A stretch of 64,000 bases of DNA from JALYGY01 sp963800975 (GCA_963800975.1 CAWDDB010000009.1:62001-126000), one strand, 5' to 3'. Counted from the stretch's first letter, positions 43,276 to 50,983 are shown. The notes: generated by a model not told the origin, from the letters alone. Numbers and translations are program-made.

Positions 43276-44066
43276 GCCCCCACCCTCTCGAGCACGGGCC
43301 CGAGAGCGTGAACGGGTCCGGGTCCGGCCCCGATCTCCGACAGGCCGTAACGCACGGCCTCGGACGCGACCGCACGCGCCCTCGCGGCGGCCTCGACGAG
43401 GTCGAAGCCGAGCGCCAGGAAGCTGGCCAGCGCCGAGGAGTACGTGCAGCCCGCCCCGTGGGTGTTCTCCGAGGGGTAGACGGGGCCTTCGATCCTCTCG
43501 AAACCGTTCCCGTCGTAGAGGAGGTCGATACCCGAAGAGGTGTGCCCGCCGGTGACGATCACGGCGCCGGGCCCGAGCGCGTGCAGCGTCACGGCGCAGT
43601 CCTCGATCGACCCCTCGTCCACCTCCTCGTCCAGGAGGGCGAAAGCCTCTCTCACGTTGGGCGTGATAACCGAGGCGAGCGGGAAGAGCTCGCCCTTGTA
43701 GTTCTCGACGGCCTCCGGCTCAAGCAGCACCGCCCCGCTCTCGGCGACCAGCACGGGATCGACGACGACGTTTGGCAGCTTCAGGCGATCCACCGCCTCT
43801 GCCACGGCCGAGACGATCCCGCCGTTGGCGAGCATGCCCGTCTTGGTGGCGTCCGCCCCGATGTCCTCGACGACGGCCTCGATCTGCTCGACCGCGACGC
43901 GCGGCGGGAAGGCGAAGATGTCGTCCACGCCGACGGTGTTCTGGGCGGTGGTCGCCACGACGGCCGTCGTCCCGTAGACGCCGCACCGCAGGAAGGACTT
44001 GAGGTCGGCCTGGATGCCGGCCCCGGCCCCGGAGTCGCTGGTCGCGACGCTCATGACACGCTTCAA
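43272..44066 (-). CDS. thiD: Hydroxymethylpyrimidine/phosphomethylpyrimidine kinase
   Basis: A 264-aa kinase. The start is set at TTG 44066, overlapping the thiT stop (TTGA), because this gives the family N-terminus KRVMSVATSDSGAGAGIQADLKSF; ATG 44054 would cut it. Further motifs: ATTAQNTVGV, ADATKTGML, VVVDPVLVAESG, VITPNVREAFALL, AVIVTGGH and the catalytic THGAGCTYSSALASFLALG. It makes HMP phosphate and diphosphate for ThiE. No thiC is present in the window, so it probably acts in salvage of imported pyrimidine. Confidence 0.94.
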   Translation of the reverse strand: MKRVMSVATSDSGAGAGIQADLKSFLRCGVYGTTAVVATTAQNTVGVDDIFAFPPRVAVEQIEAVVEDIGADATKTGMLANGGIVSAVAEAVDRLKLPNVVVDPVLVAESGAVLLEPEAVENYKGELFPLASVITPNVREAFALLDEEVDEGSIEDCAVTLHALGPGAVIVTGGHTSSGIDLLYDGNGFERIEGPVYPSENTHGAGCTYSSALASFLALGFDLVEAAARARAVASEAVRYGLSEIGAGPGPVHALGPVLERVGA

Positions 44067-44629
44067 GCCGCCGCCTTGGACGACCTGCCCGCCTCGACCT
44101 GGCGCCTCGACGGCTGCGCGCTGGCGAGAGCCCGCAGCAGCACCACGACGACGACCAGGGTGACGATGAGGCTCGGCACAAGGTACCCAGCGTTGTACGC
44201 CGCGGAGTAGATGTAGGGGTTCCAACCCTCAGGCGCGTAGGTGGCGAAGAAGATGATGCCCGAGGCGAAGTGGCACGCAAAGCGGGCGAAGACGGCCACC
44301 ACGGTGCCGATAACGGCGCCCCTCACCGTCGGCTGGAAAAAGCCGGCGAGGCCCAGCACCCCGAAGGCCAGCGGGTAGTCCAGGATCACCTGCACCGGGT
44401 GGACGGCGAACACGGGAGGGGTGGCCAGGTCCAGGAGACCGTACGCCGCCCCGGCGACTACGCCTACGAGCGGTCCCTGGCGCAAGGCCAGCAGTATGAG
44501 GGGGACCATCTCCAGCGAGATCGAGCCGCCAAAAGGCATCTCGAAGATCTTGATGAGCCCAAGAACGAAAGCAAGGGCGATCGCAAGAGCCGCCTCGGTA
44601 AGCACCCTGACATCTCTAAGCGCGTCCAC
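44063..44629 (-). CDS. thiT: Thiamine ECF transporter substrate-binding component ThiT
   Basis: A 188-aa six-helix S component. Helices are clear from residue ~8 on. Typical ThiT segments: FEMPFGGSISLEMVPLILLALRQGPLVGVVAGAAYGLLDL and the thiamine-contact stretch HFASGIIFFATYAPEGWNPYIYSAAYN, with conserved Gly-Gly-Ser and Trp-Asn. It captures thiamine and works with a shared EcfA/EcfT energy module located elsewhere. The GTG start is preceded by GGAGGAGG. A TPP riboswitch lies directly upstream. Confidence 0.93.
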   Translation of the reverse strand: MDALRDVRVLTEAALAIALAFVLGLIKIFEMPFGGSISLEMVPLILLALRQGPLVGVVAGAAYGLLDLATPPVFAVHPVQVILDYPLAFGVLGLAGFFQPTVRGAVIGTVVAVFARFACHFASGIIFFATYAPEGWNPYIYSAAYNAGYLVPSLIVTLVVVVVLLRALASAQPSRRQVEAGRSSKAAA

Positions 44630-44674
44630 GCGCAGCCTCCTCCGTCTTCGCGGGGGTGCGCGATGTGCCTGTTG

Positions 44675-44758
44675 AATCTCCCTGCGCCGGCATTACCCGG
44701 ATCAGGTTCAACGGGTCGGCGCCTCTAGGACGCCCTCTCAGCCTCGCGGCTCCCCGGT
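44675..44758 (-). ncRNA. TPP riboswitch (THI element)
   Basis: Read on the minus strand, the leader has the thi-box order: GGGGAGCC, then GGCTGAGAGG, ACCCGTTGAACCTGATC and GGGTAATGCCGGCGCAGGGA, with the helix closing at AGGGAG/CTCC(C). It ends about 45 bases before the thiT start; the intervening GGAGGAGG could be hidden when TPP binds, giving translational control, the usual mode in actinobacteria. Confidence 0.95.
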
Positions 44759-44890
44759 TTGCAACCTAAATGTAGCCTAACTCCAGCCCCCAAGCAAACG
44801 GCCGTGCGTTCGGGAGCAGGATGATAAGGGGCCGCAATTGCTTCGCCCGGCTCCCTCCCGAGACGGGTTTCGGCCTACCCACGGTTCATG

Positions 44891-45049
44891 CTAATACTTG
44901 GCGATCACCCACACGGCGTGCACGATGCCAGGTATGTAGCCGAGGAGCGTGAGGAGGATGTTGATCCAGAACTGCTTGCCGATGCCGACCTGCAGGAACA
45001 CGCCCAGCGGCGGGAGAAGTATCGCGATCACTATGCGCAGAAAATCCAC
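44891..45049 (-). CDS. YqaE/Pmp3 family membrane peptide (52 aa)
   Basis: Too short for a normal gene search but very well conserved: VDFLRIVIAILLPPLGVFLQ, then VGIGKQFWINILLTLLGYIP, then GIVHAVWVIAKY. The two helices and the LPPLGV, NILLTLLGYIPGIVHA motif define the Pmp3/UPF0057 family, stress-induced plasma membrane proteolipids that affect membrane potential and salt tolerance. GTG start with CGGAGG eight bases before. It stands alone between the TPP riboswitch and a plus-strand gene. Confidence 0.93.
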   Translation of the reverse strand: MDFLRIVIAILLPPLGVFLQVGIGKQFWINILLTLLGYIPGIVHAVWVIAKY

Positions 45050-45225
45050 AAGTAGCCTCCGTGTATCTGTTCGTTCTTCCTACATACTACGCTGTTTCTT
45101 CCCCAAGGTTGCCGCCGACCGGAGGCGCGGGAGAGCGTGAGATCCGAGGCCCGGTGGTGTGTTCGGGTATGTACGATGGGAAAATGTGATCCCTGGTGCG
45201 AAAGATCGAACGGGAGGAAGAGAAG

Positions 45226-45618
45226 TTGAACGACGAGACGAGCAGAGGCCAGCAAGCGGCGGAAGAGGTCGCGCGGCGGTGGATCTCCACGATGCAGTCC
45301 GTGGCGGACCAGATCCAGCGTCAGCAGCAGACCTTCCAGCAGATGATGCAGGACACGATGGCGCTGTACGTCCAGCTGCTGAACACGCCGCCGTTCTACG
45401 TCTCCCAGCTACCGCAGGAGGAAGCCGAGCGGGCCACGAGCCAGGGCTTCCATCAGGCCTCGGAGCAGTGGATGCAGCTGGCGCAACAGCAGCAGGAGGC
45501 GTTCCAGATGATGTCCCAGCAGTGGATGGAACAGACCACGGCCCAGCAGGAGGCGTTCCAGCAGGTGGTCCAGCAATCGCTCGGCACCTACTCAGACCTC
45601 TTCAAGCCCCCAAGGTAG
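45226..45618 (+). CDS. Gln-rich coiled-coil protein, phasin-like
   Basis: About 130 aa. The start is set at TTG 45226 because GGGAGGAAG lies six bases before it; a GTG at 45196 would add ten charged residues. The sequence is helical throughout: AAEEVARRWISTMQSVADQIQ, then QQQTFQQMMQDTMALYVQLLN, a short break TPPFYVSQLPQ, then repeats of EQWMQLAQQQQEAFQMM and QQWMEQTTAQQEAFQQVVQQ. Such Gln/Met/Phe-rich amphipathic helices occur in phasins and PHA synthase partners, but no PHA gene is near. Function unknown. Confidence 0.7.
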   Translation: MNDETSRGQQAAEEVARRWISTMQSVADQIQRQQQTFQQMMQDTMALYVQLLNTPPFYVSQLPQEEAERATSQGFHQASEQWMQLAQQQQEAFQMMSQQWMEQTTAQQEAFQQVVQQSLGTYSDLFKPPR

Positions 45619-45675
45619 CCGGGAGGACGCCATTCGGGCCCGAATCCCGCGCGGTCGCCGGTGATACCCGCTAGA

Positions 45676-46128
45676 TCACCACTCCCGGGTCATCAAGATC
45701 TCCCCGGCGTTCACGGAGTAGCCGTGCTTCTCGTAGAACCCTTGCGCCGGCGTCCCTTCGCGGGTCGTGAGGTAGATCGTGTTTATGCCGCCCCTCGCCA
45801 GGTGATCGTTCAGGTGCCCTAGGAGCCTGCCGCCCACCCCCGCGCCCTGCGCGTCCGGCCTCACGCAGAACGTCTTGATAAAGAAGACCTCCCTTCTGTC
45901 GTCCGGCTCGCGCCAGCCGGACGCGAGACCTACGGCTGCTTCGTGCAGGCAAACGAAACCCACGAACCCCGGCACCCCCATCGTCCACTCTAGCTCCTGC
46001 CTGGCCGTATCGAGGGTCCAGCTGTCGTTCCACGGCTCGGCGTTGAAGCTGGCCACGAGCAGGCGGGCGCACTCCTCGAGATGGCCGCGGTCGAAAGCCT
46101 CGATTCGCTCCGGCATCGCCTCGCTCAC
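45676..46128 (-). CDS. GNAT family N-acetyltransferase
   Basis: A 150-aa single GNAT domain. Acetyl-CoA loop: CVRPDAQGAGVGGRLLGHLNDHL (residues ~90-112), with R/Q-x-x-G-x-G/A intact, then NTIYLTTREGTPAQGFYEKHGYSVNAG. The N-terminus HLEECARLLVASFNAEPWNDSWT is the substrate helix style of aminoglycoside/polyamine-like GNATs. Substrate unknown. GTG start; 23 bases after the Nudix gene on the same strand, so likely one transcript. Confidence 0.87.
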   Translation of the reverse strand: MSEAMPERIEAFDRGHLEECARLLVASFNAEPWNDSWTLDTARQELEWTMGVPGFVGFVCLHEAAVGLASGWREPDDRREVFFIKTFCVRPDAQGAGVGGRLLGHLNDHLARGGINTIYLTTREGTPAQGFYEKHGYSVNAGEILMTREW

Positions 46129-46151
46129 GTTGGCTCGATCTCGCTTCTTCC

Positions 46152-46700
46152 CTACCGCCCGCTCCCCGACGACCGAGCCACCATCAGGAGCCCGAGCACG
46201 GTGCCCGCGTCGGTGATGCCGCCGTCCGAGACCATCTCCAGGGCCTCACCGAACGGCAGCCGCACCACGCGGATGAACTCGGTTGGCTCGGGCCTGGGAC
46301 CTTCGCGGTCGGGCACGGCCCGGCAACGGAACAGGTGGCAGACCTCGGTGCTGCGGCCCGTGCTGGTGTGGACCGAGACGAGACGCTCGAGGTCCGCGGC
46401 CCTGAAGCCGGTCTCCTCGAAGAGCTCGCGCCCCGCGGCCGCTTCCGGCTCCTCCCCCGCGTCCACCCCGCCGCTCGGTAGCTCCAGCGTGAACGATGCC
46501 AGAGGCTGGCGCCACTGGCGCACGAGGACCACCTCTCCCCCATCAGTCACGGGCACCACGGCCGCGAAACCCCCGCTCTCAAGCACGCCGTACGAGATCT
46601 CCGCCCCACCAGGCAGTGCCACCTCGTCCACCCTGAACGCGCACCAAGGGTTGCGGTAGAGGTAGCTCCGCTCGAGCGTCCGCCAACTGCCGTCGTCCAT
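46152..46700 (-). CDS. Nudix hydrolase, ADP-ribose pyrophosphatase type
   Basis: About 182 aa from ATG 46700 (frame open to 46724 with TTG). The Nudix box is GGVDAGEEPEAAAGRELFEETGFRA (residues ~77-101), complete. The surrounding sequence EISYGVLESGGFAAVVPVTDGGEVVLVRQWRQPLASFTLELP is typical of ADP-ribose/NDP-sugar pyrophosphatases (NudF type), with the ELP before the box. It probably hydrolyses ADP-ribose to AMP and ribose phosphate. It lies between a ferredoxin terminator and a GNAT gene. Confidence 0.9.
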   Translation of the reverse strand: MDDGSWRTLERSYLYRNPWCAFRVDEVALPGGAEISYGVLESGGFAAVVPVTDGGEVVLVRQWRQPLASFTLELPSGGVDAGEEPEAAAGRELFEETGFRAADLERLVSVHTSTGRSTEVCHLFRCRAVPDREGPRPEPTEFIRVVRLPFGEALEMVSDGGITDAGTVLGLLMVARSSGSGR

Positions 46701-46728
46701 GGGAAGGAGTATAGAGGCGGGCAAGAAA

Positions 46729-46752
46729 AAGGAGGAGCCGGAGCCCCTCCTT
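46729..46752 (-). terminator. Rho-independent terminator after ferredoxin
   Basis: On the minus strand AAGGAGGGGC pairs with GCTCCTCCTT (one mismatch) and is followed by TTTTTC, the only clear T-tract terminator nearby. It starts about 20 bases after the ferredoxin stop. Confidence 0.85.
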
Positions 46753-46772
46753 CAAGCCCGTATCGGGTGGTG

Positions 46773-47006
46773 CTACTCGAAGTAGTCCGCGGCCTTCGTG
46801 GTGTAGCTCTCCTGGTCGTCGGGGACCTCGTCCTCGGGGTAGATCGCCTCGACCGGGCACTCGGGTTCGCAGGCGCCGCAGTCTATGCACTCCTCGGGGT
46901 TGATCATGAAGTGATCCCCCGCGTCGTAGATGCAGTCGACCGGGCAAACCTCTACACAACTCTGGTCTTTGGTGCCGATACACGGCTCGGTAATCACGTA
47001 GGTCAT
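46773..47006 (-). CDS. 7Fe/8Fe-type ferredoxin (FdxA family)
   Basis: A 77-aa ferredoxin. The first cluster site is EPCIGTKDQSCVEVCPVDCIY, where the C-x7-C-x3-CP arrangement suggests a [3Fe-4S] cluster, and the second is CIDCGACEPECPVEAIY, a [4Fe-4S] site. The acidic tail (DEVPDDQESYTTKAADYFE) is typical of actinobacterial FdxA. It carries electrons for cytochrome P450s or other oxidoreductases in the cytoplasm. A T-tract terminator follows, and a Crp/Fnr-type palindrome lies about 120 bases before the start. Confidence 0.93.
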   Translation of the reverse strand: MTYVITEPCIGTKDQSCVEVCPVDCIYDAGDHFMINPEECIDCGACEPECPVEAIYPEDEVPDDQESYTTKAADYFE

Positions 47007-47127
47007 ACGGGTGCTCCTCTCAAAGCCTGTCGCCGCTCTCTGACGGCTTTATACCAGCCAGCTTCAAGGCGCAACACCCACCGTTGACCCGTATCATCGC
47101 CGCCCATGACCCCGGTCATCGAGACGT

Positions 47128-47141
47128 GTGATCCATATCAA
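47128..47141. promoter_or_regulatory. Crp/Fnr-type box upstream of ferredoxin
   Basis: GTGAT-CCAT-ATCAA, nine of ten matches to the FNR consensus TTGAT-N4-ATCAA; it also reads as TGTGA-N6-TCAAA, close to a CRP site. It sits between the ferredoxin gene (start 47006) and the gene for a Crp/Fnr regulator (47302-48084), about 120 bases upstream of the ferredoxin start. Confidence 0.5.
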
Positions 47142-47215
47142 ATACCCAGCAGAACGGCGTTCTATTGGGAAAGATTCTCAGGTTCTAAAGCGGGATCTGG
47201 AGGTCTTGCTCTCTG

Positions 47216-47310
47216 AGCTGCGTGGCTCCGGGCTTCGGGCTGCGGGCGTCAGGAAGGTTGGATCGAGGGTACAACCAGCCCCAAGTTCCCGAAGCCCGTT
47301 GTCAGGTACG
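47216..47310. repeat. Inverted pair of GGGCTTCGGGC-type repeats
   Basis: CCGGGCTTCGGGCTGCGGGC (47228-47247) and CCCGAAGCCCG (47289-47299) flank a ~40-base core containing GAAGGTTGGATCGAGGGT. Same plan as the inverted repeats at 18.8 and 55.8 kb, with a more GC-rich unit. Confidence 0.5.
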
Positions 47311-48084
47311 GGCGCGGAGCTCTGCGGGCCTGAGGATGGTTATGGTTCTGGCGCCCTGCAGCTCGAGGATGCCCTCCCTGGCGAGCCGGGAGAGGGCGCG
47401 CGAGAGGGCTTCGCGCGAGATACCGGTAGCCTCGGCCATCTCCTGGCGCGAGAGGGAGGGCTCGAAGACGACGCCCCGCTTGGTGACCCTGCCCTCCTCT
47501 GTTGCGAGGTTGAGGAGCATGCGCGCGACCCGCTGGGGCGCGCTGTGGAAGACCAGGTCGCCGACCAGGTCTTCGAGCTCGCGGTTGCGGGAGGCCAGGA
47601 CCCTGGCGAGCCGAAGGGCGCCTTCGGGGAAGCGGGCCATCACCTCGACCAGGTCGTCCCGGAAGACGGCGTAGAGCACGCAGTCGGTAAGGGCTGCGGC
47701 TCCTCCGGTCTGGGGCCTGCCTTCGAGCGCCGCCGCGAGGCCGAGCACGGAGCCGTCGCCGACCACGCCGAGGATCTGGTCGCGCGCCTTGGGACCGCCG
47801 GACGAGCGGTAGATCTTCGCGCGTCCCTCGCGCATGAAGTAGACGGCGCCCGAGGGCTCGCCTTCCCTGTAGAGGGTTGTGCCGGCTCCGATCTCGAGCA
47901 CCTCGGCGGCGATGGCCAGCGCGTGGAAGAAGTCTTCTTCGAGCCCATCTAGGAACTCGAACTCCCGAAACCCCTCGAGCTTGGTCAGGTGCTCGACCGC
48001 GCGGCAACGCGCCCCCGGCAGCCGCGCCCAGGAAGGAGGCGCGTTCTCACCGTACACGCTCTGCCTCCATTGCTGGTCGCGCAT
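47302..48084 (-). CDS. Crp/Fnr family transcriptional regulator
   Basis: A 260-aa regulator. The cyclic-nucleotide-like domain spans residues ~35-155 (GFREFEFLDGLEEDFFHALA, GTTLYREGEPSGAVYFMREGRAKIY, GDGSVLGLAAALEG). The effector-binding Arg and Ser of CRP are not evident, and there are too few N-terminal cysteines for an FNR Fe-S cluster, so the signal is unknown. The C-terminal HTH (residues ~205-235) has FEPSLSRQEMAEATGISREALSRALSRL; the recognition helix keeps R-E-x-x-S-R, combining CRP (R,E,R) and FNR (E,S,R) contacts. That fits the hybrid site upstream of the adjacent ferredoxin gene. Confidence 0.9.
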   Translation of the reverse strand: MRDQQWRQSVYGENAPPSWARLPGARCRAVEHLTKLEGFREFEFLDGLEEDFFHALAIAAEVLEIGAGTTLYREGEPSGAVYFMREGRAKIYRSSGGPKARDQILGVVGDGSVLGLAAALEGRPQTGGAAALTDCVLYAVFRDDLVEVMARFPEGALRLARVLASRNRELEDLVGDLVFHSAPQRVARMLLNLATEEGRVTKRGVVFEPSLSRQEMAEATGISREALSRALSRLAREGILELQGARTITILRPAELRART

Positions 48085-48459
48085 CCACGAACCCTTTATA
48101 CGCTAAGTGGCGAAGGTTTGCTATTAGACAAGCCACACTCCGTGTCCTCCGCTACCCCCGAAAACGCCAGTGATCTCCAGGTGCCAGTCTGGGCGGAGAC
48201 AAACGTCGAGCCACACCAGCTCGTGGTCGCCGTCTCGCGCATCTTCGCGAGGGCACGGACTCGCGGCGACAAGATCTCGCGATGATTCGAAACAGGGTGC
48301 AAAGACCAGGCCGAGGTACGCTCGCGGGCGCTCTATTGCCCGCTTCGCGCCTATCTTGAGAACCCATTCACATCCGGCGCCAGGACTTCGCTTTTCACTA
48401 TGTGGTTTTTGCATATAATCAGATTGTATTTAGTGTCGTTGTTTGAGACGGAGGTATGT
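48085..48459. other. Intergenic region with promoter for a small gene
   Basis: Frames here do not look like proteins. The right part becomes A+T-rich; TATAAT at 48414-48419 with a CTTTTC-like element about 17 bases before it is a reasonable promoter for the 38-aa gene that starts at 48460. Confidence 0.45.
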
Positions 48460-48576
48460 ATGACCCTCACCAAGCGCATCAAGCGTCTCTGGACCCAGTT
48501 GACCACCGAGGAGTACTTCGACGAGCACGGTTCGCTCGGGAGGCGCGGGGTGGTGCGCAGGTCTTTTCGCGCGTAG
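48460..48576 (+). CDS. Small basic peptide gene (38 aa)
   Basis: ATG 48460 follows GGAGG by five bases; a TATAAT box lies 41 bases upstream and a 13-bp hairpin follows 15 bases after the stop, so the gene is complete as a unit. The peptide reads MTLTKRIKRLWTQLTTEEYF then DEHGSLGRRGVVRRSFRA, an amphipathic basic start, an acidic middle and a basic tail. No family is recognised. Possible roles include a regulator-binding or membrane-surface peptide; none can be supported. Confidence 0.6.
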   Translation: MTLTKRIKRLWTQLTTEEYFDEHGSLGRRGVVRRSFRA

Positions 48577-48590
48577 CAAGCTAGCGTCTT

Positions 48591-48619
48591 GGGCCGGGGC
48601 GCAGTGTGCGTCCCGGCCC
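48591..48619 (+). terminator. Hairpin after the 38-aa gene
   Basis: A 13-bp stem with one G-T pair: GGGCCGGGGCGCA (48591-48603) and TGCGTCCCGGCCC (48607-48619) around GTG. It separates the small gene from the convergent mini-RTX gene. Confidence 0.75.
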
Positions 48620-48654
48620 TCAGACCTTCTGGATCCGTCCTTGCGGCCGAGCGG

Positions 48655-49272
48655 CTAGCTGGAGCCGACCCCGAATAAGTTAGTTCCCGAGCCTCCTCGC
48701 GCGGCGTCATCCGGGAAACCCACCAACTTGCGCTCGCAGTTGTCGGCCACCTGGTCCAGACCCTTGTCCCGGAAGACGGTGTCTCGTCCAGGGCCGCAGC
48801 GCACTATCTCCTTCGTTACCTTCCCGAACTCGGTGCCCCTCTGGGCAACTATGATGGTGTCGTCGCCGTCGTTGCCGGAGACACGGTCCACGCCGCCCTG
48901 AGCGAAACCGCCGAACACGTCGTCGTCGCCTTCGCCTCCGGAAACGATGTCGGTGCTCTTGTCGGGGAAGGATAGACTGGTCTCTCGCTCCTCCCCGCCC
49001 CACACCAAGTCATCGTCGCCGGGACCGCCAGAGACCCTGTCGGCCCCCACGCCTCCGGTCATCTCATCCTCACCGGCGTCGCCGTTCAGGGTGTCGTCGC
49101 CACCGCGGCCCTCCATCCTGTCGGAATCGGTAGTGCCGTTGATGGTGTCGCGCTGCGGAGTACCGATACAGGTTTCGTCGGCGACGCAGTCGATTGTGGC
49201 GGCGATGGCCATCCCGCTGGCCATCGTCAGGGAAACGACAACCGCCGCGAACAGGATCGCTCCTCGTCTCAT
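48655..49272 (-). CDS. Mini-RTX calcium-binding secreted protein (copy 2)
   Basis: A 205-aa exported protein, start ATG 49272 after GAGGAGG. Signal peptide: MRRGAILFAAVVVSLTMASG ending near AIA. The roll region (residues ~35-150) has RDTINGTTDSDRMEGRGGDDTLNGDAGEDEMTGGVGADRVSGGPGDDDL, then an interruption SLSFPDKS and two more turns, GGEGDDDVFGG and GNDGDDTI. Cys pairs (DCVADETC; RCGPGRD...NCERK) match those of the copy at 34568. The tail is Gly/Ser-rich. No catalytic domain; probably a calcium-stabilised envelope protein. Confidence 0.87.
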   Translation of the reverse strand: MRRGAILFAAVVVSLTMASGMAIAATIDCVADETCIGTPQRDTINGTTDSDRMEGRGGDDTLNGDAGEDEMTGGVGADRVSGGPGDDDLVWGGEERETSLSFPDKSTDIVSGGEGDDDVFGGFAQGGVDRVSGNDGDDTIIVAQRGTEFGKVTKEIVRCGPGRDTVFRDKGLDQVADNCERKLVGFPDDAARGGSGTNLFGVGSS

Positions 49273-49539
49273 CTCGTTGCCTCCTCGTCTTCGCTTGTTT
49301 CTGACACTCCTACCTTCTCGCAAGCAATGAAGCAGCGCATCGGACCAAAGAAGCGAACGCCCTACGACTTTGGTCGCGCTCCAGAGAGGGCGCGGCCCGG
49401 GGCAGAGCCCCGCTGCGAACTGCCCGGACAGTCGCGAAGATAAGTAGCCAGGATAAGTAACCTTACGCATGCGCTTTCGTCTCTCGGGGCCTAGGCTGTC
49501 TCCGTCGAATGCAACCGAAGTAGAGGAGGCAGAAGTACC

Positions 49540-50230
49540 ATGTTGAGGAACGCGGCAAGCTAAGGCGATCTGGTTTGCCAAGGGGATGGCCCTGTTCTGG
49601 GGGGCGGCGTTGACGCTGGCGCTGGTGTTCGGGGCGGCGTCGATGGCGCTCGGGGACAACGGAGGCAACTTCATCCTCGGCCGGGTCAACACGGCCACCG
49701 ACCTCACGAGGCTTGCCAGCAACGTGAACGGCGCGGCCATGCAGATCGTAAACACCAACGCAGGGGCAAACGACAACGCCCTCAACCTGCAGGTGCAGCC
49801 CGGGGAGGCCCCCTTGCGCGTCAACTCCGACGCGAAGGTCGGCAACCTGAATGCGGACAAGCTGGACAACCTGGAACCCGCCCAAATAGAGAGCGTGAAG
49901 GCCTACGCTTACGTGGATCCGAACGGCGGTCCGGGTGGCGCTCCTGCCTTTGTTGCCCCTCAGGTCGACGGGTTCACGTCCGTCGAACGCGATGCTACGG
50001 GCGACTACTGCCTGAGGGCGCCTGGCCTGAACCCGGCCAACAGGGCAGCGTTGGTCTCGGTCGATTTCAGGGAGACCGCTCGGCCCGAAACCCTCGCGTC
50101 GGCGCTTAACGATCCCGACGGGTGCGATGGAGGCAGGTTCCGGGTCGTGACCGAGCGGTTGGTGCTCTCTAACGGCACTCTGGATGAAGAGGCTGCAGAC
50201 TCCGTAGCCTTCGTCATCGCCGTTCTGTAA
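49540..50230 (+). pseudogene. Secreted stalk-like protein with a frameshift in its signal peptide
   Basis: GAGGAGG lies before ATG 49540, which reads MLRNAAS then TAA. Removing the single T at 49561 joins it to KAIWFAKGMALFWGAALT, giving a normal signal peptide with a basic start, then ASMALG and the mature protein to 50230. As it stands, translation would have to begin at ATG 49586 (214 aa), which has no spaced ribosome site. The mature part begins NFILGRVNTATDLTRLASNVNGAAMQI and contains VNSDAKVGNLNADKLDNLEP, a stalk-like repeat seen in many actinobacterial surface proteins; the rest is a beta-rich domain with two Cys. Function unknown. Confidence 0.7.
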
Positions 50231-50794
50231 GGAACCTGGACATCCTGGGTTGGGCCCCGGCCTCCGCCGGGGTTCGCCCTCCTCAAGCACACCGGGCAGC
50301 AGTCGGCACCGGGGCGCCTATCGCAAGACCTGGCCACAACGCAGCAACCACTAAGCCAGCTTCACGTCTGAGGTGGCGGGGCCTTCCTCGCTCGATGCGG
50401 TCGTGGTACGTGGCGGGGATGGGATCTCGCTTCCCCGCACGTGTATTTCTGCCCCTGCTGGCACGCATAACTAGTGTAGGAGGGTTCTGTCCCACCGACC
50501 AGGGAGACGGCATGCAGAAGAACGTGAGGATGCTAGTTTCTACACCGTCGGCCGCGACACTGGCACCGCCCGCTTCGATGGGCGAGATGGCGCGGTTGAT
50601 CCGGCCCACCGCGAGGATCGTATCTCGTACTTATGGTAGCAGTCATGTTCCGCCTGGCCCCGGCCCGGAGCGTCTGGGGCTGAACACAGGGCCCCCGGTT
50701 ATCTAGTCAATTTTGGAGGATGGCGGCTCTTCCGCACGACGCGGGAAGCTCGCCAGGCCACCGCGGCGAAAGGATCCCAGGCTTGGCTCGCGTG
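50231..50794. other. Intergenic region with terminator, otherwise no gene seen
   Basis: CCCCGGC (50255-50261) and GCCGGGG (50266-50272) form a terminator for the upstream gene. From 50280 to 50794 frames on both strands are Arg/Pro-rich and without start sites or family motifs. Confidence 0.6.
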
Positions 50795-50983
50795 ATGATC
50801 GACTGTCCGGCGACCGGCAACCCGGTCTCCACCGGTATGAACCTCTCGGACAAGGCGTTGGAGCGGCTCTTCGTCGTCGGCAACATAATGTGGAGCTGTC
50901 CGGAATGCGGGCAGCGACACGTGTGGGGCAAGGAAGACGCCTACCTGCAGAAAAGCGTCGGCGCGAGCCACGATAGGACGTAA
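50795..50983 (+). CDS. Small zinc-ribbon protein
   Basis: A 62-aa protein from ATG 50795 (GTG 50792 is also possible). It begins MIDCPATGNPVSTGMNLSDK, where Cys4 pairs with the knuckle SCPECGQRHVWG near residue 35; a third and fourth ligand may be the early Cys and a His. Similar stand-alone proteins with C-P-x-T/S-G and C-P-x-C-G-x-x-H-x-W are common in many bacteria and unstudied. No strong ribosome site. It has no clear operon partner. Confidence 0.65.
   Translation: MIDCPATGNPVSTGMNLSDKALERLFVVGNIMWSCPECGQRHVWGKEDAYLQKSVGASHDRT

Noticed and set aside
48124..48414. 96-aa minus-strand frame next to the Crp/Fnr gene
   Set aside because: No ribosome site, unusual composition and a promoter for the opposite strand inside it.
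50283..50706. Transposase fragment or small gene
   Set aside because: Frames on both strands were read; no transposase motif, terminal inverted repeats or target duplication could be found.
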